Part shown: positions 36,592 through 44,156 of the stretch, piece by piece
Position numbering within the stretch: position 1 is the stretch's first letter
Layout of the letters: every line of letters begins with the position of its first letter
Origin: Paenibacillus cremeus
GTDB taxonomy: Bacteria; Bacillota; Bacilli; Paenibacillales; NBRC-103111
Length of the DNA stretch: 64,000 bases
Reading direction: 5' to 3'
Assembly (NCBI RefSeq): GCF_007786445.1
Contig: NZ_VNJI01000015.1
Coordinates: 86,418-150,417, forward strand
The notes under the pieces: model-generated
The model's input: the letters and a program-made list of their open reading frames with translations, nothing else
Databases searched by the model: none
What the model was told of the DNA's origin: nothing
Position numbers and translations under genes: made by a program

Positions 36592-38211
36592 TTAAGATGC
36601 AGCAACAGCCAGGATCGAGGTCAGCTTGTCTTGGAATGCTGCTACGCCTACGCGGTTAACGAACTGGTGGAACGTTTCTTCCGGGCTGCGGTTCTCTTTA
36701 AAGAACAGGATCAGCTGCTCCAGCACCGGTCCGACGTTGTCGCCTTTGACCCGGCCTTTGAGCGTTTCGTTGAATTTTGCATTCGGACCGAGAATTCCAC
36801 CGACAGCCAGATCGAACGCGTCGACCATGCCCTCTGGAGTCTTAATGAGTGAGCCCTGCAGACCAATGTCTGCAACGTGCTTCTGGCCACAGGAGTTCGG
36901 GCAGCCGATAAAGTGAATACGGATTTCCTCATCCAACTCGATTTTGGAGTCCAAGTACTCGGCTACGCTTTTAGCACGTTCTTTGGTTTCAACCACCGCC
37001 AAGTTACAGAACTCATTTCCTGTACAGGATACGGTGCGGCTCATGAAATGAGCTGGTTCTGGCGTCAAGCGCTCCAGCACCTTCTCTCCGAGAACCTTAT
37101 CCACGTTTGCGTCGCTGACGCCGGATAAAATAATATTTTGCGAAACGGTTGTGCGAATGGTCTTGTCGCCATACTCATCAGCGATGCGAGCGAGCTCCAA
37201 GAACTCATCGCCACTTAAGCGGCCCACCGGAATGCTCAGACCGACATAGTTCAGACCTTCTTGCTTTTGCTTGTGAACGCCATCGAAGTAAGCGGCTTTC
37301 CAGCCTACGGTTTTGTCCTCGCCGGACGAAGGCATATCGCCGATCAGCTCGATGAGCTTGTCCTTGAACTTCTCCGGACCCCAGTCCGCTACGAGGAACT
37401 TCAGGCGAGCATGATGACGCTTTTCGCGGTATCCGTAGTCTCGGTAGATTGTAGTTACGCCGGTAGCTACCTTAAGCACTTCTTCCGGACGTACGAACAT
37501 GTCCAGACGCTTCGCCAGATGAGGCTTGGCCGACAAGCCGCCGCCTACCCATACGTGGAAGCCGAGCACTTCCTCGCCGTCGATCACTTTCGTCGCTGGA
37601 GTGTAGGCCAGGCACTGGATTTCCGCATGACCGGAGTTATAAATATTAGAAGAAATGGACATTTTATATTTGCGTGGAAGATTCGAGAAATCCCGGTTCA
37701 TCAAGAAGAAATCATTCACTTCATTGACGAGCGCCGTCGTATCCATTAGCTCATCGCGGTCAATACCAGCGAGCGGGTTACCTACGACGGTACGCGGGCA
37801 GTCGCCACAGGCTTCATACGAATACAAGCCAACGGCCTCCAAACGCTTGAAAATATCCGGCATGTCCTGAATCGTCAGCCAGTGGAATTGAATCGCTTGG
37901 CGAGTGGTTACGTCCATCAGGTTGCGGCCATAATCTTTCGCAATCGCAGCGATGGCCCGTGCTTGATCCGTCGTCATCACGCCGGAGTTGATACGGACAC
38001 GCATCATGAAATGGCCGTTGTTCGGCTTTTGCTGATAAACACCCGCCCATTTGAAGCGGTTCATATCGTCTTCCGTAATGGAGTCGTAGCCTTCAGTCGC
38101 ATACTTCTCGATGATGGTGCGAATTACATCGAGGCCGTCTTTTTCCAGCTTGACGAGCTCCATTTTGTTCAGCTTGGATGGGTCGGCTGCCCAGATCGCT
38201 TCATAAGCCAT
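36592..38211 (-). CDS. Siroheme nitrite/sulfite reductase
   Basis: This is an assimilatory six-electron reductase of 539 residues using a coupled siroheme and 4Fe-4S cluster. The four cluster cysteines are seen as CTGNEFC and CPNSC (SCTGNEFCNLAV; IGCPNSCGQKHVADIGL). Two ferredoxin-like half domains precede each catalytic half (HFMMRVRINSGVMTTDQARAIA; YVGLSIPVGRLSGDEFLELARI). It is a single-chain enzyme of the ferredoxin-dependent type. Nitrite versus sulfite cannot be told from the residues. ATG 38211 follows GGGAGG. No partner reductase or siroheme genes are adjacent, so its electron donor is encoded elsewhere. Confidence 0.92.
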   Translation of the reverse strand: MAYEAIWAADPSKLNKMELVKLEKDGLDVIRTIIEKYATEGYDSITEDDMNRFKWAGVYQQKPNNGHFMMRVRINSGVMTTDQARAIAAIAKDYGRNLMDVTTRQAIQFHWLTIQDMPDIFKRLEAVGLYSYEACGDCPRTVVGNPLAGIDRDELMDTTALVNEVNDFFLMNRDFSNLPRKYKMSISSNIYNSGHAEIQCLAYTPATKVIDGEEVLGFHVWVGGGLSAKPHLAKRLDMFVRPEEVLKVATGVTTIYRDYGYREKRHHARLKFLVADWGPEKFKDKLIELIGDMPSSGEDKTVGWKAAYFDGVHKQKQEGLNYVGLSIPVGRLSGDEFLELARIADEYGDKTIRTTVSQNIILSGVSDANVDKVLGEKVLERLTPEPAHFMSRTVSCTGNEFCNLAVVETKERAKSVAEYLDSKIELDEEIRIHFIGCPNSCGQKHVADIGLQGSLIKTPEGMVDAFDLAVGGILGPNAKFNETLKGRVKGDNVGPVLEQLILFFKENRSPEETFHQFVNRVGVAAFQDKLTSILAVAAS

Positions 38212-38414
38212 GGTGTTTGAATCCTCCCGTTTAATTCCGATAATTTTGATATGAAAAAAGCTATTTCTTATAGTACCACTTTTCTGTCAACTCGTAAATT
38301 GCCTAACCAAGCCAGTAATCAGATCTGGAGTTATTATAAGAATGCACGAATCCGGTTATACTTCCAGAAGAATCAACAGAAGTTGACAAAGTTGTTACAC
38401 TTGGGGCAAATGCC

Positions 38415-38443
38415 TTGCACTTCGAGGCTACTCAGGCTAAGAT
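38415..38443 (+). promoter_or_regulatory. Sigma-A promoter for small membrane protein
   Basis: TTGCAC (38415-38420), a 17-base spacer and TAAGAT (38438-38443), 39 bases before ATG 38483. The remaining ~200 bases of this AT-rich spacer show nothing else I can name. Confidence 0.6.
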
Positions 38444-38482
38444 ATATATTAAGCATTTTTGTAAACTGAAGGAGGTCTCTCC

Positions 38483-38698
38483 ATGTTGTTGGCTGAAGAG
38501 GCAGCAAAAACCGCCAGCACGTACAACGGATTTGATGTGTTCGTAGTGCTGTTCACCATCGTAATCGCGATCGGTGTGATCCGTTTGCTTGCTGCACCGA
38601 AGAAGAATCCGTTTGCTATCGGCTTCGGATTGGTCAGCTTGGCTATATTCCTGACCATGGACGTCGTTATGGTTATGGGCTGGACAGGCAATCTGTAA
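38483..38698 (+). CDS. Small membrane protein, 71 aa (DUF2759-like)
   Basis: A strong GAAGGAGG ribosome site, its own promoter and its own terminator support a real gene. The product has two hydrophobic helices (FDVFVVLFTIVIAIGVIRLLA; IGFGLVSLAIFLTMDVVMVMGW) joined by a short basic loop (APKKNPF). Size and pattern resemble the DUF2759 family (B. subtilis YqgW), whose function is unknown; this match is from memory and tentative. Confidence 0.8.
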   Translation: MLLAEEAAKTASTYNGFDVFVVLFTIVIAIGVIRLLAAPKKNPFAIGFGLVSLAIFLTMDVVMVMGWTGNL

Positions 38699-38735
38699 GA
38701 GAAAGCTGTTCTTACACATAAGGAACTTTTAAACC

Positions 38736-38776
38736 AAAAACCCCGGACATGCGCTATCGCTTGTCCGGGGTTTTTT
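38736..38776 (+). terminator. Terminator after small membrane protein
   Basis: Arms CCCCGGACA (38741-38749) and TGTCCGGGG (38762-38770), flanked by A5 and T6. It may also serve the convergent isomerase gene. Confidence 0.9.
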
Positions 38777-38806
38777 CTTGAGCTAGCTGCGGGAGTGGCG
38801 AGGGGG

Positions 38807-39775
38807 TTATACCCACCACATTTGGCCGAGCGGCTCTTTGATCAAAATTTGCTGCAGGTTTTGTACGGCTTTCGTGAAGCCTTCGTCGACCGACATCAGA
38901 CCGTCTTCATGCTCGATACTCACGACATAGTCGTAGCCGACCAAGCGAAGCGCGCTGATGATATCCGCCCAAGTCTTCAAGTCGTGGCCATAGCCTACCG
39001 TACGGAACTGCCATGCCCGATCGAGCATGTTGGTGTACGGCTGCATGTCAGTTACCCCATAGCGGTTGACGTTGATTGGGTCGATTGTCGTGTCCTTCGC
39101 GTGGAAGTGATGGATCGCGCCGGCGCGGCCGAGAATTTGCACCGCTTGCACCGGATCGATGCCTTGCCACCACATATGGCTCGGATCGAGGTTAGCTCCG
39201 ATGGCTTCGCCTGCCGCTTCGCGAAGGCGCAGCAAGGTTGCAGGGGTATGTACCGAGAAGCCCCCATGAAGCTCAAGACCGATTTTGACGCCGCGGTCGG
39301 ATGCATACTTACCGGTTTCAGTCCAGTAAGGGATGACCTTGTTCGCCCATTGCCAGTCCAAAATTTCTTGAAAATCCGGCGGCCAAGGAGCAACCGGCCA
39401 GTTCGGATATTTGGCGTCGTCGGAATCCCCAGGGCAGCCGGAGAACGTGTTCACGACAGGAACGTCCAATTTTTGCGCCAAATCAATGGTCTTAAGGATC
39501 ACTTCTTGATCCGGCTTGGCGAGTGCCTTCTGTGGATGAAGTGGATTAGCATGGCAGCTCAAGGCGCTGATGGTCAGACCGCGCGATTCGATCGCTCTCT
39601 TAAAGGCTTTGAGCTTGCCCTCATCGCCCAGTAGAGTGTCAGGATCGCAGTGTGCATTGCCAGGGTAGCCCCCGGTGCCAAGCTCGACGGCATCCAAGCC
39701 TTTGGACGCGATATAGTCGAGCGCTTCTTCGAACGGCTTTTGCTGAAATAAGACGGTGAAAACCCCTAATTTCAT
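38807..39775 (-). CDS. Sugar phosphate isomerase/epimerase (AP-endonuclease-2 TIM barrel)
   Basis: This is a cytoplasmic TIM-barrel protein of 322 residues, family of xylose-isomerase-like enzymes and inositol-catabolism isomerases. Metal-ligand type residues are in place: GLELHGG (Glu), NLDPSHMWWQG (Asp/His), HFHAKD (His) and YVVSIEHED (Glu). The substrate is not evident; no sugar transporter or catabolic genes are adjacent. The start at 39775 (MKLGVFTVLFQQKPFEEAL) has GGAGGTG upstream; the longer open frame to 39925 has no ribosome site. Confidence 0.88.
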   Translation of the reverse strand: MKLGVFTVLFQQKPFEEALDYIASKGLDAVELGTGGYPGNAHCDPDTLLGDEGKLKAFKRAIESRGLTISALSCHANPLHPQKALAKPDQEVILKTIDLAQKLDVPVVNTFSGCPGDSDDAKYPNWPVAPWPPDFQEILDWQWANKVIPYWTETGKYASDRGVKIGLELHGGFSVHTPATLLRLREAAGEAIGANLDPSHMWWQGIDPVQAVQILGRAGAIHHFHAKDTTIDPINVNRYGVTDMQPYTNMLDRAWQFRTVGYGHDLKTWADIISALRLVGYDYVVSIEHEDGLMSVDEGFTKAVQNLQQILIKEPLGQMWWV

Positions 39776-39833
39776 AAAGACACCTCCAGAAAAGTATGGG
39801 TATGTACGCGTGTTCAATACTAGAATCAACCAA

Positions 39834-39861
39834 ATTATATCATGTGTTGGGGACAACTCAA
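39834..39861 (-). promoter_or_regulatory. Promoter of the isomerase gene
   Basis: On the minus strand: TTGAGT, a 16-base spacer and TATAAT. It lies about 60 bases upstream of the ATG. Confidence 0.5.
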
Positions 39862-40019
39862 AGTCAGAGTTTCGGACACCAAAAGCCCGCATGAAAAAGG
39901 TATGAAAAAAAATCTTGTTCGACAAGGGGGCCTGACAACGTTCCTGTTACTTTGCACAACTCTTCGTTTACAATAGAAAACGTGCAGTGAGAGACTTTAT
40001 ATGAGAGGGCGGGATCGTA

Positions 40020-40322
40020 TTGATAAGCAAGGACACTCAAATCGTTGAAACGGTTACAGGCAATTGGCTTCGCTTCCCGAACAGCTTCAGAAAGTTTCAT
40101 TGTCTGGTTGAGTTGTCTGACCAGCTCTCGCTGAACATCAATGTCAAGTCAGGTAGTGTGCACGTGCACAAAAAGGATAATGATCAGGTGTACCAGCAGA
40201 TTGGGGAATTATGTATTACATCGTCTGGACGCGACGTTCAATGTTCTGTACTGAGCACAGCCGCAAGCGCCAAGGAGTCGGACACGAAGACCCCGCCCAA
40301 GCAGCAGTCCGATGCCTCTTAG
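40020..40322 (+). CDS. Unknown protein, 100 aa
   Basis: I do not recognise this. The likely start is TTG 40020, seven bases after GGGCGGG. The first ~80 residues look like beta strands (LSLNINVKSGSVHVHKKD, GELCITSSGRDVQCSVL), and the last 20 are a polar tail (SAKESDTKTPPKQQSDAS). There is no membrane segment. It stands alone between a divergent isomerase and a convergent operon, with a terminator after it. Coding status is likely but not certain. Confidence 0.5.
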   Translation: MISKDTQIVETVTGNWLRFPNSFRKFHCLVELSDQLSLNINVKSGSVHVHKKDNDQVYQQIGELCITSSGRDVQCSVLSTAASAKESDTKTPPKQQSDAS

Positions 40323-40371
40323 CCCAACATTCCGCGATAGTGGCGGAAGGCTCGGCTCACATCGACCACGA

Positions 40372-40420
40372 AAAAAAGCAGCAGCCCTCACCAGAATCGA
40401 TGAAGGGCGCTGCTTTTTTC
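40372..40420. terminator. Bidirectional terminator at the end of the dlt-like operon
   Basis: A long A-run/GCAGC-AGCCCT arm (40373-40387) pairs with AGGG-CGCTGC/T-run (40404-40418). It can end both the 100-aa gene and the minus-strand operon, whose last stop is at 40446. Confidence 0.85.
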
Positions 40421-40445
40421 ATTGCACACGGTTCAATGTAAACGG

Positions 40446-41594
40446 CTAAGGCCAATTCAGCAGTCCGCGATAGATGTGCTCCACGGTTTCCGCACTCCCG
40501 CCGTAGACGATGATCGCAGCCGTGACAATCAATTGGGTCAAGGCACAACGGGCATAGAAGTACGATCGGGATACTTTTTTCTTGTTCACCGTGGTCTTCC
40601 CCAGCAGGTTCTCCAAGGCAATGACTATCCCGTGATAAATCCCCCAGAACAGGTAGAGCCAGGAGAAGCCGTGCCACAATCCAATCAGCACCATGATGAG
40701 AACGGACAAGCCCGCGGCGGTCCATTTGGTCGGAGCCTGCCTAGAGAAGAAGATAAAAATATGATCGCGGAACCAATCCCCGAGGGTGGCGTGCCAATTT
40801 CTCCAATACTGCGTCAGCGTAGGGGAGAGGAACGGTTTTTTGAAGTTTTCGGGTATTGTGTACCCAAAGAGACGTCCGAAGCCCACCGCAATATCGGAGT
40901 ACCCGGAGAAATCAAAGAAGATCAGCGCATAAAACCAAACCATCAAAAACAGCGACTCATGGGTGTGCAGCTCCTGCTGGGACACATGGTTGAAAATATC
41001 CGTCATCCAAGTGACGAGGACGATCTTTTTGAACATCCCAAGGATGATTCGCTTGACGCTTTGCTCAGCGAGGGCGGCATCGACGCGATAAGGCTGCTTT
41101 GTATCGGCCATAAAGTCGCGGAACTTGAGAATCGGACCGGATGTAAACGTAGGAACGAACCAAATATAATTAAAATAGTCCAGCACCGGCGCCTTCGCAT
41201 CCTTACCGAAGAAGTAAGCGAAGTACAGCGCATCGATGACCTTCAGTACGTTATAAATGAGGCCAAGCACCATGACCGTGTCAAATAGCGGGTTCGTGAA
41301 CACGTGCATGCCGAACAGCCGCAGCATGGAAACGCCGGCTACGTTTAGTGCGATGAGGAGGATGAACCAGCCTTTACGAAACCGAGTCGTGTAGCACAGC
41401 AGCAGAAACGCCAAATAGTTCAGAGAGGTATACCCCAGATAAAAAGCGAACAGCTTCTTGCTAAATACGAGCAGGAAGATCAGATTGAACGCGAGCAGCA
41501 GAATGCGCTTGTTGCCTGGCCATTTTCTAGTGAAGGCGAGCACGACCACCATCCCCGCAATGGCCATCACGGCGTTCATGTTTAAATACCACAT
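40446..41594 (-). CDS. MBOAT-family O-acyltransferase, DltB-like
   Basis: This is a polytopic membrane acyltransferase of 382 residues with about ten hydrophobic helices. The two conserved histidines of MBOAT proteins are present: WRNWHATLGDWFRDH (~268) and the catalytic LIGLWHGFSWLYLFWG (~308). DltB and AlgI share this arrangement. In the Dlt system DltB takes an aminoacyl group from the carrier protein and passes it across the membrane. Here it is the last gene of an operon encoding a carrier protein, a carrier-protein ligase, a DltD-like SGNH protein and a DltX-like peptide, so an aminoacyl donor is likely. ATG 41594 follows GGAGGAATC. Confidence 0.9.
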   Translation of the reverse strand: MWYLNMNAVMAIAGMVVVLAFTRKWPGNKRILLLAFNLIFLLVFSKKLFAFYLGYTSLNYLAFLLLCYTTRFRKGWFILLIALNVAGVSMLRLFGMHVFTNPLFDTVMVLGLIYNVLKVIDALYFAYFFGKDAKAPVLDYFNYIWFVPTFTSGPILKFRDFMADTKQPYRVDAALAEQSVKRIILGMFKKIVLVTWMTDIFNHVSQQELHTHESLFLMVWFYALIFFDFSGYSDIAVGFGRLFGYTIPENFKKPFLSPTLTQYWRNWHATLGDWFRDHIFIFFSRQAPTKWTAAGLSVLIMVLIGLWHGFSWLYLFWGIYHGIVIALENLLGKTTVNKKKVSRSYFYARCALTQLIVTAAIIVYGGSAETVEHIYRGLLNWP

Positions 41595-41624
41595 GGAATG
41601 ATTCCTCCAGCGTTGTTACCAAGC

Positions 41625-41735
41625 TTAAAACCCTTCATAAATGAACAAGCCTTTGCCGGTAAAATAAATCAGCACCATGATGAGCATGGCGAGATAGACG
41701 ATTATTTCGAAGGCTTTGCGAGCGAAGCGAGCCAT
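41625..41735 (-). CDS. DltX-like 36-residue membrane peptide
   Basis: This is a tiny gene with a perfect AAGGAGGTGG ribosome site six bases before its ATG. It overlaps the end of the DltD-like gene by 34 bases and lies 30 bases before the MBOAT gene. The product is a basic N-terminus (MARFARKAF), one membrane helix (EIIVYLAMLIMVLIYFTG) and the C-terminal motif LFIYEGF. DltX proteins are ~50-residue single-helix peptides ending in a conserved aromatic FIYxxF-type tail that engages DltB/DltD; the resemblance is in layout and tail. It is short, so coding status rests on the ribosome site and motif. Confidence 0.75.
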   Translation of the reverse strand: MARFARKAFEIIVYLAMLIMVLIYFTGKGLFIYEGF

Positions 41736-42616
41736 GCGTCCACCTCCTTCGTAAACACGGGAGCACCCTCTTGGCGGCTCAAATGGACGAGATCGTGAAA
41801 ATATTTCGGATCATACGAGGTCAGCAGGTTGAGCGTAGGCACACCAGCGGCCTCCAGCCGGTGGTTGACGTCGTTTTGCAGGCCGGCCATATAAGGAGGC
41901 ACCTTATAATCACGGTCCCAAGGCATCCATACCACACGAAGCGGGAGCTGATGCTCCTTGCAGTAAGCGATGATCCAATCGAGCGCCTGCAGGTTCTCCT
42001 TGTAGTCCTTTTGCGACATCCAGCCGAAGCGCTTGTCGTAGTCGTTCCACTTGGCTTGCAGCTCTGCGGCGGTCATATGCCCGAAGTAGAGCTCCTTATC
42101 GATCCACCGGGGCTGATAAGCGAGCAGCTCAGAGCGGTTCAGCTCGATCGTGCCCTTGTACAGCTGCTTCGCGAGCTCCGTGCCGGAATCACGGAAGTAG
42201 TCCCGGTACGCATACACGTAAGGCTGGTACCACGGCTTGAACCATTGGTAGGTCGGATCCGTCTCGAGACTGTCGATCATCGTATGTGCATCAATGCCAA
42301 CGACGAGCTGTCCCTCCACTTGGAATCGCTTTTGCTCCAAGATGGCTTTGAGATCCGTCAGCTTGCCATAGGATAAACCCATCTCAATCAGCTTCGATTT
42401 CGATTCTTCCTCGATGTAAGCCCCCGTTACGGCGGAGTTGCCGAAAAAGACAGGGCCATGATCCAGCCCCCCGTGATGGTAGAGCGTTTTCGTAAAATCG
42501 TTCTTATAAAAACGCCGCGACGTGACCATCGGATTCCACAAGCTGATCAGGAAATCCGATAGCACGAATGCGGCTAGCAGCAACAACAGAAAGCTATATT
42601 TCTTAATTCGAGCCAT
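41702..42616 (-). CDS. DltD/AlgX-like SGNH-fold membrane-anchored protein
   Basis: The 304 residues open with an N-terminal anchor (KKYSFLLLLLAAFVLSDFLISLW, ~5-27), placing the rest outside the membrane. SGNH features are seen: the nucleophile block PVFFGNSAVTGAY (Ser ~61) and the C-terminal DLVHLSRQEG (Asp and His near 275-278). DltD in the teichoic-acid D-alanylation system has the same topology and is thought to complete transfer to the polymer. The ATG overlaps the stop of the ligase gene (TAATG), so the two are translationally coupled. The longer open frame to 42670 lies within the ligase gene. Confidence 0.85.
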   Translation of the reverse strand: MARIKKYSFLLLLLAAFVLSDFLISLWNPMVTSRRFYKNDFTKTLYHHGGLDHGPVFFGNSAVTGAYIEEESKSKLIEMGLSYGKLTDLKAILEQKRFQVEGQLVVGIDAHTMIDSLETDPTYQWFKPWYQPYVYAYRDYFRDSGTELAKQLYKGTIELNRSELLAYQPRWIDKELYFGHMTAAELQAKWNDYDKRFGWMSQKDYKENLQALDWIIAYCKEHQLPLRVVWMPWDRDYKVPPYMAGLQNDVNHRLEAAGVPTLNLLTSYDPKYFHDLVHLSRQEGAPVFTKEVDAWLASLAKPSK

Positions 42617-43815
42617 TACAACGATTTTTGCTGCCACGCATGATACTGCTCGCGGAACGACACTGGCCACTGCGCCTCATCCAAGCCGTACTGCGCCAGG
42701 AAAGCGAAGGCCCAACGCTCGATGCCGAAGCCGACACAGCCGGTGACGGCGTTGCGCTTGCCCATTTTAATATTGAACGCGTTGCCGAACGTATTGCTGT
42801 GGAAGTTGACCGAGCTGCAGGCGATCGATTTCTTGATATGCGGGATCGTTAAGCGAAGCTCGTACTTCATCTCTTGGTTGCGCTGGAAGGAGGCCTTCAC
42901 TTGGAAATCGTTCGTAAAGAACGGGTCGTTGGCGATTTCCAGCATGCTGTCCACGTTCCATTCCACCGCGAGCTCCTTGAGATATTCGATGGCTTGCAGA
43001 CGGTGCTCTTTGACAAAGTCCGGCTTACCGACAAAGATGATCTCACGCATGCTGAAGTCGAGCAGGCGTCCGAAGTCGCTGTGATTGCGGGATTCGAAGC
43101 GGTGGCACTTGGAAATCGCGGTAACGACGATGCCGTCGCCTTCCAAAGTCTCATTCTGCAGCCCTTCATAGCAGTGATAGCAGGTCGAAGGATTCATCGT
43201 AAACTTCGGCTTTGGCATCGTCTCGTTCAGGTCGAGCGGCTGATCCTGCTGCTTCCAGCCCCCGGCTTCGCGAATCGACTGGGAGAACGTCTCGATAATG
43301 TCGAGATCCTCGCGCAGATGCGTCAAGAAGTGGATATGCTCCGGAAACGAGGTAAAATGATTCGTTTTATTCAGCGTTTCGGCATGGATGACGGCCGGAT
43401 ACTGCTCTTCGGTTACTCCGGAAAAACGGTTCGCCACTTTCGTCACGAAGCTGTAGTCGAGAAAGCGCATCAAGCTAGAGAATGGCTCACGGAAAATAAA
43501 GAGGCCCGGCTCCAGCACCTTAATGATTTTGCGCTCGGTCAGCTCCGCGATGATGTCGCCTTCGTACGGCGTGCTCACCGGATGCTCGAACAAAATATTT
43601 TCTTTGAAGCCGAAGTCGCCTTGCGAGAAGCGCTCCATCAGCTTGCGCACGCGCTGCTCGATGGCATCATTGCCTTTGGCCGACGCATGCACGATGCGAA
43701 TTTGATTCGTCTCGAGCTGAATATCGGTGATGGTTTCGTCGATAAAAGCGGCCGCGTATTTCAGCTGGCCATGCTGGCTGGGAGCAAGGCCCTCCAGGGA
43801 AACGATGCATTCCAT
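42616..43815 (-). CDS. Amino acid:[carrier protein] ligase (class II aaRS paralogue)
   Basis: The 399 residues resemble the atypical seryl-tRNA-synthetase-like ligases that adenylate an amino acid and load it onto a carrier protein's phosphopantetheine instead of tRNA. Class II motif 2 is SKCHRFESRNHSDFGRLLDF (~235-254) followed by MREIIFVG. Motif 3 is GCVGFGIERWAFAFL (~359-373), with its arginine. Likely zinc ligands are Cys212 or Cys215 (STCYHCYE), Glu241 and Cys360, but there is no structure-based check. No tRNA-binding domain is apparent. It sits four bases after the carrier-protein gene and is coupled to the DltD-like gene. The preferred amino acid (Gly or Ala in characterised relatives) is unknown. 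Confidence 0.85.
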   Translation of the reverse strand: MECIVSLEGLAPSQHGQLKYAAAFIDETITDIQLETNQIRIVHASAKGNDAIEQRVRKLMERFSQGDFGFKENILFEHPVSTPYEGDIIAELTERKIIKVLEPGLFIFREPFSSLMRFLDYSFVTKVANRFSGVTEEQYPAVIHAETLNKTNHFTSFPEHIHFLTHLREDLDIIETFSQSIREAGGWKQQDQPLDLNETMPKPKFTMNPSTCYHCYEGLQNETLEGDGIVVTAISKCHRFESRNHSDFGRLLDFSMREIIFVGKPDFVKEHRLQAIEYLKELAVEWNVDSMLEIANDPFFTNDFQVKASFQRNQEMKYELRLTIPHIKKSIACSSVNFHSNTFGNAFNIKMGKRNAVTGCVGFGIERWAFAFLAQYGLDEAQWPVSFREQYHAWQQKSL

Positions 43816-43819
43816 GATG

Positions 43820-44077
43820 TTACCTCGCCTTCTTGGTGTGAATGAATTGAGCGATTTCGCGAACGGTGTTCAGCGGGTACAGCATGAGGTCTTGATTGGT
43901 TACCTGAATGCCGTAGGTTTTCTCGATATGGGCGATCAGCGCGGTTGCGCCAATAGAGTCGATATAGCCGTAGTCGAACAAATGAACGTCCGGAGTGAAC
44001 TCGTCATCGTCTTCTTCGATTTCATAGCGCGTTTTAATGTGAGCTTCCAGCTCTTCCAGCAACTCTTGCACTTGCAT
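43820..44077 (-). CDS. Acyl carrier protein, DltC-like
   Basis: This is an 85-residue carrier protein. The phosphopantetheine attachment serine is in FDYGYIDSIGATALIAHIEK (Ser ~41), followed by helix III and the terminal helix TVREIAQFIH. The DxxGxxDSxx pattern is closer to DltC and stand-alone carrier proteins than to fatty-acid AcpP (DSLD). The start follows AAGGAGG by eight bases; the frame upstream to 44125 crosses a hairpin. The ligase gene begins four bases after its stop, so the carrier is the natural substrate of that enzyme. Confidence 0.92.
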   Translation of the reverse strand: MQVQELLEELEAHIKTRYEIEEDDDEFTPDVHLFDYGYIDSIGATALIAHIEKTYGIQVTNQDLMLYPLNTVREIAQFIHTKKAR

Positions 44078-44115
44078 GGCGTAGGCCTCCTTATTCCTTG
44101 TGAAAAATGATAGCG

Positions 44116-44151
44116 GGACGGTCACCAGGCCAAGTGACAGGGCGACCGTCC
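44116..44151 (-). other. Intercistronic hairpin between FG-GAP gene and carrier-protein gene
   Basis: GGACGGTC and GACCGTCC form a perfect 8-bp stem with a long, partly paired loop. On the minus strand, ATTTTT follows only after several bases. It may be a leaky terminator or RNA-processing site that sets carrier/ligase levels relative to the first gene. Confidence 0.4.
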
Positions 44152-44156
44152 GCGCG

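Noticed and set aside
36631..38220. Plus-strand open frames opposite the siroheme reductase
   Set aside because: Shadow frames; the minus-strand gene has all four cluster cysteines and a good ribosome site.
39952..39974. TTGCAC and TACAAT before the 100-aa gene as a promoter
   Set aside because: The spacing is only 11 bases.
40422..41288. 288-codon plus-strand frame opposite the MBOAT gene
   Set aside because: Charged low-similarity sequence antisense to a polytopic membrane protein with clear motifs; no ribosome site.
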